Shown here: piece after piece, positions 1-27,175 of the stretch
How positions within the stretch are numbered: the stretch's first letter is position 1
How the letters are laid out: each line of letters opens with the position of its first letter
Source of the DNA: Nannobrachium achirus
Taxonomy: Eukaryota > Chordata > Actinopteri > Myctophiformes > Myctophidae
Assembly (NCBI GenBank): GCA_963921795.1
Contig: OY997649.1
Location: 30,182,055-30,246,054 of the forward strand
Length of the DNA: 64,000 nt
Direction: 5' to 3'
The notes under the pieces: model-generated
The model's input: only the letters and a program-made list of their open reading frames with translations
What the model was told of the DNA's origin: nothing
The model's database searches: none
Program-made: the position numbers and the translations under genes

Positions 1-605
1 AATATGCCATGTTGTGTGATGCTTGCTTTCTGCTTCATTCTGGTCAATAAAGTATATCTTAACCCAAGTGATCGTCTCCTGAAATAGTGCGACGATTCGT
101 AAGGATCAAAGCGAGTTCAGGGGGCGGTCCTAAGGGAGCGCGCGCGCGGAGGGGGGTGGGTCACTAGGTCCTGCCCCCCCCCCCTTACCCATAGTTCTTA
201 GGGAAGTCAGATGGTGGGACTCAGTCTCGTTGCATAGCACTGCCCCGCCACCACCCCAGCGCCACCTTCAGGTTCTGCCTTAGATCCCCCTCGGGGGGTA
301 TCGGGCCAGGGCTCGCTGTAATTAGATTATGCCCTCGATGCTCATGGTAACATGAGGATCGTGGGTTCAGCGAGCCATGGCCCGAGGCAGAACCCCATGC
401 CAAACCATGCTAACTTAGGCTATAGATTCTATGCTGTCTTATAGTAGAGCTAAGGTAGACTGCCAATACTATGCGCTTAGATATAGGCTTAGATTCTATG
501 CTGTCTCTATAGTAGGGTGCTCAATATGCCATGTTGTGTGATGCTTGCTTTCTGCTTCATTCTGGTCAATAAAGTATATCTTAACCCAAGTGATCGTCTC
601 CTGAA
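1..605. mobile_element. LTR-like direct repeats flanking a short insert
   Basis: Positions 1-83 and 523-605 read as identical 83-bp direct repeats. Each contains CAATAAAGTATATC, an AATAAA polyadenylation-type signal, and ends in CTCCTGAA. The roughly 440 bp between them has a G/C-rich stretch (118-184), a hairpin (271-394) and two near-repeats of TAGATTCTATGCTGTCT (about 424 and 491). The arrangement resembles two LTRs around a small internal region without genes (a TRIM-like element). The left repeat is cut by the window edge, so its start and the target duplication cannot be seen. A simple tandem duplication is the alternative. Confidence 0.45.
271..394. repeat. interrupted inverted repeat (hairpin)
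   Basis: GGTTCTGCCT at 271-280 and CGGGCCAGGGCTCGCTG at 302-318 pair in order with CAGCGAGCCATGGCCCG and AGGCAGAACC at 368-394. A smaller CCCCCTCGGGGGG palindrome lies within the left arm. It sits between the LTR-like repeats and may be a structured leader of that element. Confidence 0.55.
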
Positions 606-636
606 CCGGTTTTCGCGAAAACATTGCGTCATCACA

Positions 637-751
637 CTACCGGCCAATCACAGCGAGGGTTATACACTGCCGGCCAATCACAGCGCATCTTGAAGTGGGG
701 TCGCTATGGCGGCCATATTTGTAGTCGCCCATGTGTCTCTTTACTCAAAAG
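637..751 (+). promoter_or_regulatory. candidate CCAAT/YY1-type promoter with possible first exon
   Basis: Two copies of CGGCCAATCACAGCG, each holding a CCAAT box, start at 641 and 671, exactly 30 bp apart. About 20 bp after the second copy comes CTATGGCGGCCATATTTG, which carries the ATGGCGGC core of the YY1 element often found at vertebrate transcription starts. The ATG at 706 opens a short reading frame that reaches a good donor, AAAAG/GTAATC, at 751/752. The next 180 bp are CpG-rich. The candidate exon would end in phase 1, which does not fit golga7 exon 2 (phase 0). Any gene it serves is therefore unidentified, and it may belong to a repeat. Confidence 0.35.
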
Positions 752-1283
752 GTAATCTCGCCTACCAGGCAGGGTGAAGTAGTCCGTTTCTCCGGAATGC
801 CTGAACGCACAGGAACCAGGGACCCCTCTAAAGATAGCTCTCGGCGTTGTGGAGGCAGACGCGGGGGTGTGAAGGTACGAAAAACGGCCGAAAGACGCGG
901 ACGCGACCGCGGTTTGCTATAGGGCTACTGACCACTAGTTGAGCATCTTACACAGTATAGCTTTAAAAGAAAATACAATATTTCAAAAATATGAAACACA
1001 TGTGTTAGAAATTGCAGAGTTATACTTTCTTTGCCTACTGGCAGCGAGCACAAGAAATTTGGCGCTGATCAGTGCAGCCTTTTGCAAGATTAGCCTCAGA
1101 CAGACAGACTCATGAGCACAGCCAGATTCACAGACTCTCAGACCCTCCTCTAGAGGGATCGCCCCTTACAGTGAAATGCTGTAAAAATGTAGGATATAGC
1201 TACAACAGCATTTGCATACAATTTGCTTTCAGTATCAGCTCAGGTTTTGTTACACGCTGATATTTCAGATTGGCTTTCAGTTC
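752..1283. other. no gene seen; CpG-rich then AT-rich sequence
   Basis: Positions 752-925 continue the CpG-rich character of the candidate promoter. From about 930 the sequence is ordinary AT-rich DNA with no splice-bounded coding segment that I recognise. Confidence 0.4.
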
Positions 1284-1291
1284 AAGTACAG

Positions 1292-1742
1292 CAGAGGTCT
1301 TCAACAGGGGGTCCGGGACCCCTAGGGGGTCCTCTGTGTTACTACAGGGGGTCCTTCAAATCTTTGTGTGATAGAAACCTTTTTTCTCCTTTTTTATATT
1401 AACCACTTCAACCCTAACGTCCATATTCGGAGAACTTTAGCCAAAAATAGAAGATCTACAAGCTCACAGCTGCGAGGCGTTGTGAGCTTGTAGATCGTCT
1501 ATTTTCGGCAAAGAGGTTTGGTGTAGAAGGGAAAATAGAGCAGACTAAGTAAGTACAGAGTGAAAGGTTAAGTTTATTAAGTATTGACGGTTCAAGTGGT
1601 TACATATCTGATAACACACATCGACATGAATCCAAAATACACTGATGATTGTGCTGTCAAACAATGAAACTATATGGAATCTGGGGGTCCCTGCTTCATC
1701 TCGGCTAAGGGGTCCTTGGCCTGAAAACGTTGAAGTCCCATG
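1292..1742. mobile_element. non-autonomous hAT-like element, CAGxGGTCTTCAAC type
   Basis: The ends read CAGAGGTCTTCAAC and GTTGAAGTCCCATG, which are imperfect inverted repeats. A perfect 8-bp target duplication AAGTACAG flanks it (1284-1291 and 1743-1750), the size made by hAT transposases. It has no transposase. The centre carries a long hairpin at 1440-1509. Confidence 0.8.
1440..1509. repeat. GATCTACAAGCTCACA hairpin, copy 1
   Basis: GCCAAAAATAG, then AGATCTACAAGCTCACA, pairs across a short loop with TGTGAGCTTGTAGATC, then a few unpaired bases and CTATTTTCGGC. Central hairpin of the 1292-1742 element and founder example of the dispersed family described in the findings. Confidence 0.8.
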
Positions 1743-2051
1743 AAGTACAGAGTCATGGGGAAGAGGATGGGACTGAGAGGACAGCGAGGGCTATCATACA
1801 AGGATTTAAATTGATTTCAGCTTTACCGGCAGCAGATGTAACAGCTTGTATATCTGTTGTAGGAAGAATGTGGCAATTGGTGTCTTGATGTCTTCTCTTA
1901 TTATTCTCAGGACTGTACAATACATCTCTGTTTAAAATTAAACAGCTTGTATCACAACTCCTGGGTGTGTGGATCACATGCCAAAATAAGGCAGGCTCCC
2001 AGCCAAGCTCTGGATATCTTCAGAGATGATAATAACCACTGTGAGTCCAAA

Positions 2052-2180
<129 letters not shown>

Positions 2181-3124
2181 GCTTACCTCCTGTAGTGACA
2201 ATGCTAGTATGAAATGTTGCAGTCCTGGCAACAGAAGGTCAGTCAACACGCACAGGGTGGGTGGTGCATGGATCATTTGGATCAGTCACCTCTACTGAAC
2301 GCTAATGTGTGTTGTGTAATAGAGAGACTGTAAAAGGTACAGTATATGTGTTCTCGAAGTTCTTTCAGTTCATCTCAAATATGTATTGTCCTGTGGACTG
2401 AATCTGTTTTCTAGAATCTTTGATAGAATCACACATAAAGAGCCACAGAAAGAGCAGATAAGACCAGAAAATTATATAAGTTCAGTATATCATACAATCA
2501 GACAGTATTGCACAGTACAAAAAAGTTAACATAATTTTATATGAGAAATAAAATGTTTTAATTATTATTATTTGCCTAAGGTGTTAGCTGTAAAGTACTT
2601 TTCTTGTGAAAACTCATCTGAAATCTCACAGCCTTTGCACATCCATATATGACATAGCGCTGTTGTCACATTAACACATTCATTTTCGGACACCTTTTTG
2701 TCACCTCCTCCATTCTCTTCTCCAGTGTCAACGATTTTAAGGTTACTGGGTGAGAATCCCAACACTAGTAATCATTGTTCGCACCTGATGCCCTCCGAAA
2801 AATGACACATAACTCATTCTATTCAACAGCTAATGGCATTAAAATACCTTCACAATATCCCTTTCAGGGGGTATTAGAGCTATATGGCAATAACCTTCGC
2901 AGCCTTGCAGGAGCCGGTGTTCAATTTGCTGATGTGAGTGACTTGGCTGCGAATAGTGTGTTTTCACGGCCATCCTGTGCATCACAAGGGCCTGGACTGG
3001 CTTTAAGGAGGCAATTAGTTTGGATCAGAATAAATGTAGAGGGAAAAAAATCCCTCTATTGGTCCTGGTTTTGTTTGTCTGCTGGCAAGGAGGCCATGTA
3101 AAGGCCTTTAAAGCTCCCTCCCTC
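2181..3124. other. no gene seen
   Basis: AT-rich unique-looking sequence without a recognised coding segment. The 108-residue frame at 2775-3101 has no detectable homology to a family I know and no splice or promoter context. Confidence 0.4.
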
Positions 3125-3212
3125 CAGGGGCGTCACAAGGGGGGGGGGGGGGGGGGGGGGAGTGGAACTGAGTTAGGGCCCAAGGTGGAGGGGCCTTCAT
3201 TATTTTAACAGA

Positions 3213-3278
3213 TAGAAATAACAGATATACAAGCTATATGCTGCGCTGTGAGCTTGTATACCGGTATCTGCTATTTTT
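3213..3278. repeat. dispersed hairpin, copy 2 (degenerate)
   Basis: AGATATACAAGC pairs with GCTTGTATACCGGTATCT, with flanking AAATA/TATTTT arms. It is weaker than the other copies. Confidence 0.5.
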
Positions 3279-3460
3279 GAAAAGTCGTGGAAATGTGTGC
3301 AAATCTTATATGTATTTTTTAAGCGTCCGTGGCCAAATACATATCATTTTGGGGGTTCTTCACATGAAAAGAACCACTGACATAGAAACATCGTTTTTTC
3401 AAAAAACCTTGGAAGGATTTGAAATATTCACAAATTTGCACAAATTTCATGATTTTTCTA

Positions 3461-3537
3461 AAATAGCAGGTCTACAAGCTCGCAGGGCGGCAGTGGCACT
3501 CGGTGCCGCACTGTGAGCTTGTATATCTGCTATTTTT
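3461..3537. repeat. dispersed hairpin, copy 3
   Basis: AAATAGCAGGTCTACAAGCT pairs with the AGCTTGTATATCTGCTATTT arm across a GGCAGTGGCACTCGGTGCCG loop that can itself pair. Confidence 0.7.
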
Positions 3538-3678
3538 CAATAGTTAAAGCACAAAATAATGTGTAATATTGCGACCCAGTCTAAATGGGTTAAACCCCCT
3601 CCCCCTATGAAGAACATTCATGGGGGACCCGCAGTGAATCCTTGTACTCAGGGCCCAGAATTTGGTGCGACACCCCTG

Positions 3679-4740
3679 GCTCCCTCCCTCCTCTGATGGC
3701 CAGCCTGGGAGAGCCCACTAATGAAGACCATTTGGGCCCCTCATTTACAACACATGCTGGTTAATAGCCCACGACAATAGGTTTTTACTGCTGCTCAGAC
3801 CATCTCATGCTAAAGTAGGTTTCTAATGGAAACACTATACATCCTCAACAGATGACCACTTTTGCCCCCAATCGGCCACGTCCAGTTGGTGGCAACCCGC
3901 GACTTGCAACTTGATCTCCCGGACTCTGGAAGATGGTACTAGGAGCTCCCATTCTACTGTTGGAGATTATAAGCACCAAGTGAACCTGCATACTGTTCTA
4001 GTGGGTGCATTATAAGACCTTTTTCCTGTTATTGCACCAAAAAGATTATTTTTTATTTTTTTATTAAGTAGTGTACAATGAGCATTTTTGATAAAATGGA
4101 GCCTTTAAGGTCATTATGTGAAGAATTAAGAATAGGCCTTTGCTACATATTTAAAATTGTATTCTGGATTTAAGAGCCAGTGCAGAGAAGCTAATATGGG
4201 AAAAATATTATCTCTTTCCCTAGTAGTTGTCAGTACACATGCAACAGCATTCTAGATCAGCTAAAGAGTCTTTATTGAGTTGTTGCGGTGGCCTGATTAT
4301 AAGGAATGAAATCCAGCCTGGAGATAACAAAAGCGTGGATGTTTTTCTGGATCTTTTGATGTCCCCTGATTCTTTAGTAATTCTATTATTATTTATTTAT
4401 TTTTCCAGGCATGGAGGAAATGGGGAGAGAAATGGGGAGTGAAAGTGACACGCAAGGTTGTTGGGAACGGGATTCATATCCCAGACGTGCTGTCAGGCTG
4501 GCATTGCAGCCTAGGGTGCCCGGACCAGTGACCACCACGCCAGTGCCCGGGCCATGGAGGATTCATTGGTGGAAGTATGAACTGTACTGTCCTGTACCTT
4601 TTCCTATGCAAACTTCTATTAGGACTTGAACTGCCTTGGAAAAGACAGTTCACCTCTCTAATGGCCTAATGCGATGTGTTGGTCAATGCTATCAAATCCA
4701 AGACCAAGACTAATCGTATTAGTCAGGGGATATTAATAAA
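3679..4740. other. no gene seen; probable dispersed repeat at 4380-4560
   Basis: Mostly unique-looking DNA. Around 4440-4560 lies a G/C-richer block (GGGATTCATATCCCAGACG onward) that looks like degenerate repeat DNA, but I cannot name the family. Confidence 0.3.
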
Positions 4741-5734
4741 ATCTGTCCTCACCAATGTGTGTGTAAAGTTTGAAATTCAAAATCCCTAGGAGAATTCTTT
4801 ACAGTTGCCTTGGGCTCAAAACGGCCCCACAAAACGATGACTTAGTGATGAGTCATCACTTTTCACAGTTTCGTTTGGGCCATTTTTAGGCCTAGGAATA
4901 TTTTTTGTGCAATGGATACAGAATAATGACAAACCCCTAGTTAGACCCCTCACATGCTACTTAAACAGATTTTCTTTTCTGGGTATTTTCTTCCTAGTAT
5001 AGTGTACTAGGCCTATTAGACAGGGATAACGGTGTAAAAACCTGATTAAAGGGTGTACCAAACTTTTCTCAATTGATTCTTATGTATTTTTTCCTGTAGA
5101 ATCCATTTCTGCAATATACATTTTTATATCGCGCATAATTAATGAGATAATTAGCATTTTTGACTGATTATGCTAATTATCTCATTAATTATGCACAATA
5201 CAACAATATACTTTGCAGAAATGGATTCTACGGGAAGAATTACATAAAGGTCAGCTGAGAAAAGTGTGGTAAACCCTTTTATCAATTTTTGATGAATTCT
5301 TTCCCGTTCTTTCTGCCCATGTGTCAAATTATTTGTAACATGGGTGGAAATGACAGGACAAACCCTATTTAAAAAATGATAAAAGGGTTTACCAAACTTT
5401 TCTCTGTTGATTCTTATGTATTTTTTCCTGTAGAATCCATTTCTGCAATATACATTTTTGTATTGTGCATCATTAATGAGTTAATTAGCATATTTGAAGC
5501 ATATTTGACATATGAGGGGACATAACAGGAAAAACCTATAACAATTTGATAAAAGGGTTTAACAAACTTTTCTCAGTTGATTCTTATGTATTTTTTCCTG
5601 TAGAATCCATTTCTGCAATATACATTTTTGTATTGTGCATCATTAATGAGATAATTAACATATTTGACACATGGGCGGAAATAACAGGGCAAACCCTACA
5701 ACAATTCTTTCAATGGACTACAGTACTGTAACAG

Positions 5735-6247
5735 GTACAGTAGAGTACAGTAAGTTACAGTACAGTAAGGTACGGTACAGTACAGTACAGTAAGGTACAG
5801 TACTGTAAGGTACAGTGGAGTATAGTACAGTAAGATACAGTACAGCAAAGTACAGTAGAGTACAGTACAGTAAGATACAGTACAGCAAGGTACAGTAGAG
5901 TACAGTACGGTACAGTAGAGTACAGTACAGTAAGGTACAGTAGAGTACAGTAAAGTACAGTAAGGTAAAGTAGAGTACAGTAAGGTATAGTAAGGTACAG
6001 TAGAGTACATTAAAGTACCGTACAGTATGGTACAGTACGGTACAGTAAAGTACAATACAGTACGGTACGGTACAGTAGAGTACAGTAAATTACAGCAGAG
6101 TACAGTAAAGTACAGTACAGTAAAGTACAGTAGAGTACAGTTGAGTACAGTACAGTAAGGTAAAGTACAGTAAGGTACAGTAGTGTACAGTCAAGTACAG
6201 TACATTAAGTTACAGTAAAGTACAGTAAGGTACAGTACAGTACAGTA
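5735..6247. repeat. TACAG/GTACAGTA satellite, left half
   Basis: Degenerate tandem array of 5-bp GTACA-type units (TACAGTACAGTAAGG and variants) forming the inner left arm of the large inverted repeat. The 119-residue minus-strand frame across it is low complexity. Confidence 0.9.
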
Positions 6248-6283
6248 CACACAGGGTATAGCTGCTCAGATTCACCGCTCCAC

Positions 6284-6658
6284 TGTACTGTACCCTACCT
6301 TACTGTACTTTACCTTATTGTACCTTACTGCGCTGTACTGTACTGTACCTTACTGTACTGTACTTCGCAGTACTCTACTGTACCTTACTGTACTGTACTT
6401 GACTGTACCTTACTGCACTTTACCTTACTGTACTGTACTCAACTGTACTCTACTGTACTTTACTGTACTTTACTGTACTCTGCTATACCTTACTGTACTG
6501 TACTCAACTGTACTCTACTGTACATTACTGTACTCTGCTGTACCTTACTGTACTGTATGTACTCTACTGTACCGTACCGTACCGTACTGTATTGTACTGT
6601 ACTGTACCTTACTGTACTGTACTTTAATGTACTCTACTAAGAGTACTGTAGTCCATTG
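6284..6658. repeat. CTGTA satellite, right half (inverted)
   Basis: The reverse complement of the left-half repeat (CTGTACTGTACCTTACTG), shorter than the left half. A spacer of about 36 bp (6248-6283) separates the halves and is the natural loop of a cruciform. Confidence 0.9.
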
Positions 6659-7848
6659 AAAGAATTGTTATAGGGTTTGCCCTGTTATTTCCACCGATGT
6701 GTCAAATATGCTAATTATCTCATTAAATATGCACAATACAAAAATGTACATGGCAGAAATGGATTCTAGAGGGAAAAATACATAAGGATCAACTGAGAAA
6801 GGTTTGTTAAACCCTTTTATCAAATTGTTATAGGGTTTGCCCTGTTATTTCCGCCCATGTGTCAAATATGCTAATTATCTCATTAATGATGCACAATACA
6901 AAAATGTATATTGCAGAAATGGATTCTACAGGAAAAAATACATAAGAATCAACTGAGAAAAGTTTGTTAAACCCTTTTATCAAATTGTTATAGGTTTTTC
7001 CTGTTATTTCCCCTCATATGTCAAATATGCTTCAAATATGCTAATTAACTCATTAATGATGCACAATACAAAAATGTATATTGCAGAAATGGATTCTACA
7101 GGAAAAAATACATAAGAATGAACTGAGAAAAGTTTGTTAAACCCTTTTATCAAATTGTTATAGGTTTTTCCTGTTATTTCCTCTCATATGTCAAATATGC
7201 TTCAAATATGCTAATTAACTCATTAATGATGCACAATACAAAAATGTATATTGCAGAAATGGATTCTACAGGAAAAAATACATAAGAATCAACAGAGAAA
7301 AGTTTGGTAAACCCTTTTATCATTTTTTAAATAGGGTTTGTCCTGTCATTTCCACCCATGTTACAAATAATTTGACACATGGGCAGAAAGAACGGGAAAG
7401 AATTCATCAAAAATTGATAAAAGGGTTTACCACACTTTTCTCAGCTGACCTTTATGTAATTCTTCCCGTAGACTCCATTTCTGCAAAGTATATTGTTGTA
7501 TTGTGCATAATTAATGAGATAATTAGCATAATTAGTCAAAAATGCTAATTATCTCATTAATTATGCGCGATATAAAAATGTATATTGCAGAAATGGATTC
7601 TACAGGAAAAAATACATTAGAATCAATTGAGAAAAGTTTGGTACACCCTTTAATCAGATTTTTACACCGTTATCCCTGTCTATATGGGAGCCCAACTTTC
7701 AGCAGCTGTAAAAAATTCTCCCAGGAATTCTGAATTTCAAACTTTATTAGATGTGTTACTAGACACCTTTTTACACACAGATTGGTGAACAAATTCTTGG
7801 TAAGGAATGTATTCCCAGATTTGACATTATGCTGATAAAATTCTCTGA

Positions 7849-8582
7849 TGGGCAACTGGTGGCCCGGGGGCCACATGCGGCCCCACCTTCTCTCTATCCG
7901 GCCCGCAGGTTGGAATTATATAGGCTATTATTGATTTCAGCTGTTCCAATTCCAAAATGCAAACATAACTCGCTTTAATTACTTCAGTAGTCTAATGACG
8001 ATTAAAATTGTATTGTATTTTTTATGTCCGAAATATTTGTATTAAAGTTCATGAAGTAAATTAGCCAGTCTACAAGTGCTTTTTTTTTTGCTTGTAGTCC
8101 GGCTATTTATTGGGTTTTCTTTTTGCTAGACAGTAGAATGATGGATTGAGACATTCATTAACGAAATAACTTACTTTAAAGGAGTAGTTCACCCCCAAAT
8201 TGACTTTTTTTCTATTGATTAGTCACTCCACTCCGTGAGTAGAGTTCAATAATATTTTTAGTTTTTTGTCGCATTCCTAAGACAAATATGTGATAACAAT
8301 AAATTTACCCCCATTCGTTCCGGATGGGGACCGGAATCAATGGGGGTAAATTTACTCGAATCAAATTTTTGTCTTAGGAATGTGACAAAAACCAAAAAAT
8401 ATTATTGAACTCTACTCACCATGGCGCGACTAATCGTAATCAATAGAAAAAAAGTCAATTTGGGGGTGAACTACTCCTTTAAGATATTCTGTTGACAGCA
8501 ACAATATGCAAAGTCAATGTGGCCCCCTGGAGTGAGTGGAAATACAGTGGTCCCTCTCCATCATTCAAGTTGCCCACTCCTG
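7849..8582. mobile_element. hAT-like element remnant with GGCCCG-type end, carrying a nested MITE
   Basis: The left end TGATGGGCAACTGGTGGCCC and right end AAGTTGCCCACTCCTG are inverted relatives (GTGGGCAAC core). Inside is GGCCACATGCGGCCCC, typical of fish hAT elements. No clear target duplication is visible. The middle is interrupted by the TTAA element at 8176-8482. Confidence 0.5.
8176..8482. mobile_element. TTAA-flanked palindromic MITE
   Basis: Terminal inverted repeats of more than 40 bp: TTAAAGGAGTAGTTCACCCC at the left and GGGGTGAACTACTCCTTTAA at the right. The arms continue inward as near-complementary sequence (ATTGACTTTTTTTCTATTGA; CCTAAGACAAA/TTTGTCTTAGG). TTAA at both ends fits a piggyBac-type target duplication. 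No coding capacity. Confidence 0.85.
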
Positions 8583-8732
8583 AAATAAAGAGTACAGTAA
8601 CTCTCCCTCAAAAAACACGACTAGATTTCACACCCGGAACCTATGATAACAACGACTTGTTTCCCCCGGATACATATCTCAGCAGTACACGCTAGGTCCC
8701 ACTTGCGGAAAAACAAACAGAAAGCTGTCAAC
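8583..8732 (+). promoter_or_regulatory. golga7: golga7 5' flank / probable promoter and 5'UTR
   Basis: The 150 bp between the upstream transposon remnant and the golga7 ATG must hold the core promoter or 5'UTR if this is the first exon. I see no TATA box at a convincing distance. The sequence before the ATG, CTGTCAACATGG, has A at -3 and G at +4, a good Kozak context. Confidence 0.4.
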
Positions 8733-25359
<16,627 letters not shown>

Positions 25360-26760
25360 AAGAAAAGCCACAGTGGTGAGTTAAATCACGTATGGAAGTC
25401 ATTTTAATCATCAGACATTTAAAAAGATATATATATATATAATTGTCTTCGCCAGGCCGGATTGCCGAATAGGTCGGAGACAATGTTTTTGCCACTGCCT
25501 GTCCGTCAGTGTGTCTGACAACTAATCTTCAGTTTTGCACAAAATGTCTCAAATCATGAACGCAGAGTCCGATTGCCATGAAACTTTGCACACACTCTTC
25601 CAGTAGGCCATGGAAGAACCTCCACCATTGGTCCAAATAGTGCCACCATAACAGCCCACTTCACCTTTTGGCCTCTGAACTGTTGAAGCGTAGGTCGCAC
25701 AATCAAAATATATTACTCGTGGATTCCTTGGCTCATTACGCCACTCCCCATATAGGCCCTGGCCATCTGTGCCCGGCCAGAATTTTGTAAATTTCACGTT
25801 TTCAAAATCTCACACAAATTGCCACACATTATCTCTGTAGTCTTGTGATCAGTCAGATCTTTCACATTCCATTCCAATTGGCTATGACTGCCTTTCAAAT
25901 TTTGTAAGCCCTGGGTAGGCCTGGTGTAGACCTACACTTTTCTAGTTGTTGTTATATTTGAGATCATATTTTAGTATTTGATTCATAAGTATTGTAATGT
26001 GAACTGCTTTTATCATCCAGCACCATTAGAGATGACCTGTCGTTTTCAGTTGTTTACTGGTCGCCACCATAACACTTCATGTGTGAACTGCTGTATCAAA
26101 ATCAATTGAATGTCGTTGACAGTCATGGAAAAAGCAATGTTTTATGTATGTAGATTTTTCTCAGTTTTGGGTTTGAGTCAATTGGTGACGGGCCATGCAT
26201 AAACTTGACATTAATATTTGCAATATGTGCAGCTCTGCTCCACAGCTATTTCAGAAAGGGAGTGAATGATGTGCCATAATGCAATGATGGAGAAAACAAG
26301 ACAAAAAATGGGGTTCCACTGATTTTTAAGAGAGATTGTTTTTTGGTCAGCTCAGTCCAAGAACTCTTCCTTGCTGTATTAAACCATTCTATTGGTATGA
26401 GAACACATCACATTCTTCTCCAGCTTTTATATACATTTTCCTGCTGTATTCCTTTCATTAGCTCATTAATAGCATTTGATTCTGCCCAGTGCAGCAACTC
26501 GACCATGGCTGAATTTCATACATTGAAGATTCCCTTAAAAATAAATTCCATGGCAGACAGATTATGTTTTTAGCCTCTGGAGCACCACATATCCTTCCAT
26601 AAATCCTTTCACTGCTGTTGAATCTCATCTTTTCCACCAGTATACGGTAACTCATTTCATCTGACAAAGAACATAATTTTCCCATTAAGACCTCCGGATA
26701 CAGTATGTCCTCCTGCTTGTGTATGTATTACACTGTGCAGGTGCTGAATACATAAATAAA
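25360..26760 (+). other. golga7: golga7 3'UTR (probable) with inserted repeat
   Basis: AATAAA hexamers occur at 26540-26545 and 26755-26760 and could end the transcript, but neither is proven. Positions 25446-25945 hold a repeat (GTCTTCGCCAGGCC to GGCCTGGTGTAGACC) related to the elements at 35841 and 37919. A longer UTR running to AATAAA at 28398 or 30712 cannot be excluded. Confidence 0.4.
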
Positions 26761-26831
26761 TAACGTTAATTAAAAAATAAATCTGACACATGATGAGCTC
26801 TGCAACATTATAGCACAGTCACTACAGACAA

Positions 26832-27175
26832 CGCCAGAGTAAAGCCCTTTGCACACAGGACAGTTGCGTTTTTTCCGTTTGCTGCATGAATAAAACGCAT
26901 TGGATTTGGTGTGCAATGCTGTGCGGAATCGGCGCTGCGGATCCCAAAAGGAGTCATAAAAGGAGTGATGAGTTTTTTACCGCATGCGACAAGACGCACG
27001 AATCGAACTGGGTTCGATCGAGAAAAAAACGCACGGCCGCAGCCACTCGTCGCACGGCTAATTCGGATCCGGTGTGCATGAGGTCGTAGAGAATCATTTT
27101 TCATCGTTTTCTTTTAAAAAAATGAAATTGTCCATTTTATCCGTGCGGATAAACGCGCCTGTGTGCAAAGGGCTT
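26832..27175. mobile_element. MITE with AAGCCCTTTGCACACAGG ends
   Basis: The 18-bp terminal inverted repeats are perfect (26832-26849 and 27158-27175). The interior is CpG-rich. No clear target duplication is visible. It lies just downstream of a candidate golga7 polyadenylation signal. Confidence 0.8.

Larger units (their letters stand above)
3125..3678. mobile_element. non-autonomous hAT-like element, CAGGGGCGTC type, two internal hairpins
   Basis: Begins CAGGGGCGTCACAAGG and ends GGTGCGACACCCCTG. Flanking 8-mers CCTCCCTC and GCTCCCTC match at 7 of 8. A poly-G run lies at 3140-3160. It shares its body, in the opposite orientation, with 33465-33898 and 60479-60988: the GGGCCC-AAGGTGGAGGGG and ATTCTGGGCCC blocks and two hairpins (3213-3278 and 3461-3537). 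Confidence 0.75.
4741..7835. repeat. 3-kb imperfect inverted repeat with TACAG satellite at its centre
   Basis: Left-arm landmarks recur inverted on the right. CAGGGATAACGGTGTAAAAA (about 5022) matches TTTTTACACCGTTATCCCTG (about 7660). Units with TTCCTGTAGAATCCATTTCTG (5078-5650) match CAGAAATGGATTCTACAGG units (6760-7600), and AAGTTTGAAATTCA (about 4769) matches TGAATTTCAAACTTT (about 7732). The roughly 180-bp internal unit is present about three times on the left and five on the right. The left arm alone contains an extra block (about 4830-4975) related to the fold-back element at 23695. No transposase frame is seen. Confidence 0.8.

Noticed and set aside
5696..6659. 113- and 119-codon Tyr/Thr/Leu/Cys-rich frames
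   Set aside because: Low-complexity translations of the TACAG satellite, symmetric on both strands; no gene structure.
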